A stretch of DNA of 64,000 nucleotides, from positions 59,028-123,027 of the forward strand of contig JBHJHD010000010.1 of the NCBI GenBank assembly GCA_050331115.1, written 5' to 3'. Positions 61,300 through 64,000 of the stretch are shown piece by piece. Made by a program: the position numbers and the translations under genes. Source of the DNA: JBCCAG01 sp050331115 (GTDB taxonomy: Bacteria; Cyanobacteriota; Cyanobacteriia; CAKZMO01). The notes under the pieces were generated by a model, which worked only from the letters and a program-made list of their open reading frames with translations, did not search any database and had not been told where the DNA came from. Each line of letters begins with the position of its first letter. Position 1 is the stretch's first letter.

Positions 61300-63485
61300 G
61301 GCGTCGGGCTAGCTTCCGTCGACTCGGACTCAGGGTTCGGCAGGGCATCAGGCTCAGCCTCTAGAACGGGCTCCTCCTCGGTTCCCGCATCAGCCTCTGG
61401 GTCAGGCTCTGCCTCTGGGTCAGGCTCTGCTTCTGGGTCAGGCTCTGAGTCGGGCTCTACCTCTGGGTCTATCGGCTCGCCGCTCTCATCAAGTTCTAGA
61501 AGCACCCCCGCCTGGATAAGAATGCGCCGCACCCGGTCTTGAATACGCTGATGCTCATCGACCCCCTCATAGGCGTAGCGGTTATAGCCGTTTTCCTCAA
61601 CTAGGGTGTTGAGGCGACGAATCCGCTCTGGCGTATCGGGGTGGCTAGAGAGCCAGTCAAAGCGGCCCCGGGGATCATCTTCTTCGAGGGTTACCATCAG
61701 CCGCGCCATACCGTCAGCCGCATAGGGAGACGCCGCTAAAATACGCGTCCCGAGGCGATCGGCCTGACGCTCCATATCGCGGCTGTAGCCCAGCACCGCT
61801 AGGTTCGTGGCAATGCCGCCGTAGGGGACCACCCTCATAACGTTGGCCATCATGCTTCCCCCCGTCATCAGCTGAAACCCGTGGGACAGCACCGCATGGG
61901 ACAGCTCATGGGCCACTAGCCCCGCAAACTCAGCCTTTGTTTCTGTCTCGAGGATGGCTCCCGCGTTCACGAAAATCTTGCCGCCGGGCAGGGCAAACGC
62001 GTTCAGGTCATCCTCAGCAACCACATAGAACTCATACTCAAATTCATCCCGTCCGCCCAGCTCGGCCAGCTCTTGACCCAAGTCATTCACGTAGGCGACG
62101 ACCTCATCGTCCGTGATGATCTCCAGTTCCCCAGCAGCCCGCTCAGCGGTGCGCTCCCCCACCGCCGTTTCCCCCCGCATCAGCAGGACGCTGGTCTGTA
62201 GGGCCGATATCGGACCGAAGATATTGCCCGTGAGCGCAAACCCGACGCCCCCAGCCAGCACGTTACCGATGGCGTTGCGGGTAATGCGCGATCGCATCCG
62301 GCGACGAAAGCGGTCCTGATAGGCATCGGCGGAGAGGGCAAGCTCTTCTGATGCGGGGTCCTCAGGGTTGATGAACGCATACTGCCGCGCTGCGATCGCT
62401 GCCTGCAGCCACTCCTCCTGCTCTGCCAAAGCGTCAATGCGGGCCTGGGTGAGCGCCAGGTCGTTGGGATAGAGGGTAGTGGCCCGCTCCAGCACGGCGA
62501 TCGCCGCCTCGGTCTGCTCCTGTGCTTCCAGTCGCTCGGCGTAGCTCAGGTGGCCGGGAATAAACTCGGGGTTTTCCTGGGTGAGCAGCTGCAGCGGCAC
62601 GTCGATGCGAGTGTCAAGCCCCGTCTCTAGCCCAGCCTGATACTCGCGCCAGTAGACCTGACCGGCTGGGGAAAGCTCAGCCGGATCTGAAATGGGCTCG
62701 GCCCGCTCGACAATGTCGCCCTCGAAGGTGCCCTTGGCCTGTCGATAGACCTCCTCGGCTTCAGCGTAGCGACCCGCCTCAAACAGGCGATCGCCTTCAG
62801 AGAATAGCTCTAGGCGACGCTGCTGGGCGGCCTCTTCTGCGGCAACTTCAGGGTCAGTTTCTCCAGTATCAGCCTCTGCCGCACCGGTTTCTGCAGTACC
62901 AGTTTCTGCAGCGTCTGTCTCTGCAGCATCAGCTTCTGTAGTGTCAGCTTCTAGGGCATCTGTCTCTACAGCATCCACCTCTTCAGCATCGCTGCTAACG
63001 GCCTCTTGCGTATCAGCCTCATCCGCCTCTTCTGTAGCCGCCTCTTCTGGGGCAGTCTCACCAAAAAAATCGACGCTATCCGGCGCTTCCTCAGCGGCTT
63101 GGGCCGTCTCCACTTCGCGATCGCTGTCGTCTTGCGCAATGATTGCCGCTTCAGCCTCAGACCCGGGGCTGGACCAAGCGTCAGAACTAGCCCCCTCTGG
63201 GCTAAACCCCTCTGGGCTAAACCCCTCTGGGCCAGACGCAAAGGCCTGTGCCTCGAACTCAGGCAGGCTGAAAGTGTTGGACAGACTGACGGAAGTTACC
63301 GGCGCAGGGGATGATGGGTCAATAATGCCGATATCGGTGACACCATCAGTGATGTCGGCATCTTCTGCGCCAATGAATTCTCGGCCTTCTTCAGAGACTT
63401 GAGCGATTGCAGCGGGAGACAGCGTCGCGACTAAGCTGAACGCGATCGCGCCACCGAAAAAAGCCATAGATCGACGAGTTGACAT
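61296..63485 (-). CDS. Exported M48-family metalloprotease with TPR and acidic repeats
   Basis: A signal peptide (FFGGAIAFSLVATLSPAAIA) precedes a long acidic, Glu/Ala/Thr-rich region with short repeats (EGFSP three times; ETDAAETGTAETG-like units). TPR-like helices follow at about 225-390 (LFEAGRYAEAEEVYRQA), then a Gly-rich hydrophobic hairpin, then the M48 peptidase domain with His526 and His530 in HELSH and the third ligand in MERQADRLGTRIL. The tail is a PDPEAE repeat. It is a BepA/Oma1-like periplasmic quality-control protease by inference. It is transcribed before the LpxB-like gene. Confidence 0.92.
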   Translation of the reverse strand: MSTRRSMAFFGGAIAFSLVATLSPAAIAQVSEEGREFIGAEDADITDGVTDIGIIDPSSPAPVTSVSLSNTFSLPEFEAQAFASGPEGFSPEGFSPEGASSDAWSSPGSEAEAAIIAQDDSDREVETAQAAEEAPDSVDFFGETAPEEAATEEADEADTQEAVSSDAEEVDAVETDALEADTTEADAAETDAAETGTAETGAAEADTGETDPEVAAEEAAQQRRLELFSEGDRLFEAGRYAEAEEVYRQAKGTFEGDIVERAEPISDPAELSPAGQVYWREYQAGLETGLDTRIDVPLQLLTQENPEFIPGHLSYAERLEAQEQTEAAIAVLERATTLYPNDLALTQARIDALAEQEEWLQAAIAARQYAFINPEDPASEELALSADAYQDRFRRRMRSRITRNAIGNVLAGGVGFALTGNIFGPISALQTSVLLMRGETAVGERTAERAAGELEIITDDEVVAYVNDLGQELAELGGRDEFEYEFYVVAEDDLNAFALPGGKIFVNAGAILETETKAEFAGLVAHELSHAVLSHGFQLMTGGSMMANVMRVVPYGGIATNLAVLGYSRDMERQADRLGTRILAASPYAADGMARLMVTLEEDDPRGRFDWLSSHPDTPERIRRLNTLVEENGYNRYAYEGVDEHQRIQDRVRRILIQAGVLLELDESGEPIDPEVEPDSEPDPEAEPDPEAEPDPEADAGTEEEPVLEAEPDALPNPESESTEASPTP

Positions 63486-63643
63486 AACACCGTCCTTATC
63501 AGCGCTAATGAACCTTGTCTCAGTTTAGCGACTCGGCTTCGGAACTGGACATGACCGCCGTCGGGAATGGCGACCTGCTAACACCCAAGCAGCGTTTACT
63601 TATGGCTAGCCCCTTAGAACCGCTCAGCCGCTAAGGTAGAAGC

Positions 63644-64000
63644 ATGAATAGTCTTCTCAATCAAATCCGCCAGCCCTGGCAGCGTCTCCGCCAGTCTAGC
63701 TCTATCTTTCGCTACTGCGGTCGGGCGATCGCCTTGGTCTGGCAGACTCACCGCCTCTATACGTTCCTTTTCGCACTGCTCACGCTGGTGGCCGGTCTGC
63801 TCCCGGCGGCGGTGGCCTACGTGGGGAAACTGATTGTCGACGCGGTGGTCCAGGCCTCCCAGTCGGGGCAAGCGGCAGACCGCTGGCTAGCCCTCCAGTA
63901 CCTGGGTATCGAGGCGCTGCTGGTGGCCCTCCTCAGCGGCGCTCAGCAGGGCATCGCCCTCTGCCGCAACCTGCTGAGGGTGCTGCTGGCCCAGCGGGTG
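63644..64000 (+). CDS. ABC exporter, N-terminal part (cut by window end)
   Basis: Only the first 119 residues are present. A polar start (LLNQIRQPWQRLRQS) leads into helix 1 (YTFLFALLTLVAGLLPAAVA) and helix 2 (ALQYLGIEALLVALLSGAQQ) of a type IV ABC exporter membrane domain. The ATP-binding domain lies beyond the window. It is divergent from the M48 gene. The substrate cannot be told. Confidence 0.85.
   Translation, partial: MNSLLNQIRQPWQRLRQSSSIFRYCGRAIALVWQTHRLYTFLFALLTLVAGLLPAAVAYVGKLIVDAVVQASQSGQAADRWLALQYLGIEALLVALLSGAQQGIALCRNLLRVLLAQRV

Noticed and set aside
62941..63402. 153-codon Ser/Ala-rich frame on the plus strand
   Set aside because: It is the mirror of the acidic repeats of the M48 protease gene.

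Overview
The window is from a cyanobacterium. The signs are dense GCGATCGC (HIP1) palindromes in most of it, a Rubisco accumulation factor (Raf1), a cyanobacterial-length aspartokinase with four ACT domains, a CYP110-like P450, a biliverdin-type phytochrome with a cyanobacteriochrome partner, and a lipid-A-disaccharide-synthase-like protein of the cyanobacterial type. The genus cannot be fixed from sequence alone. The window starts inside an HlyD-type gene and ends inside an ABC exporter gene.

Layout. 0-5.6 kb: the end of a type I secretion adaptor, a SemiSWEET remnant, and a minus-strand group of envelope/stress proteins (two PRC-barrel/DUF2382 proteins, a glycine-zipper stress protein, two related lipoproteins). 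5.8-20.3 kb: housekeeping genes (U32 protease/hydroxylase family, Nth, RseP, YkvA, ExbB/ExbD-like pair, LysC, CbiA) and an overlapping P450-LipB-cysteine hydrolase operon. 20.5-24.5 kb: a glycine-rich repeat protein, a candidate small RNA, a glutathione transferase and a fructosamine kinase pair. 24.5-42 kb: a long minus-strand exopolysaccharide locus with Wzc, Wza, Wzx, Wzy, a priming sugar transferase, five further glycosyltransferases and three sulfotransferases. It probably makes a sulfated polymer by the Wzx/Wzy route. Its middle is AT-rich and lacks HIP1, which suggests transfer.

43-49 kb is the most coherent system: a guanidine-use module. An ABC importer (binding protein, permease, ATPase) lies downstream of a guanidine-I (ykkC) riboswitch whose 3' aptamer strand can form one arm of an intrinsic terminator. 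Divergent from it are a Ni-dependent guanidine hydrolase homologue (GdmH type) and the nickel chaperones HypA and HypB, with no hydrogenase nearby. The riboswitch supports guanidine as the transported substrate.

49-54 kb holds a three-gene light-signalling operon joined by 4-bp overlaps: a biliverdin-type bacteriophytochrome kinase, an Rcp1-like response regulator, and a REC-GAF-PAS-kinase whose GAF is a dual-cysteine cyanobacteriochrome with DPCL in place of DXCF. Short tandem repeats lie upstream. 54-64 kb: an MscS channel, raf1 with a MITE just upstream, tRNA-Ala(GGC), an Uma2 pseudogene, a divergent LysR/MAPEG pair, a YHS protein with five NPCAA repeats, an LpxB-like protein coupled to an M48 protease, and the start of an ABC exporter.
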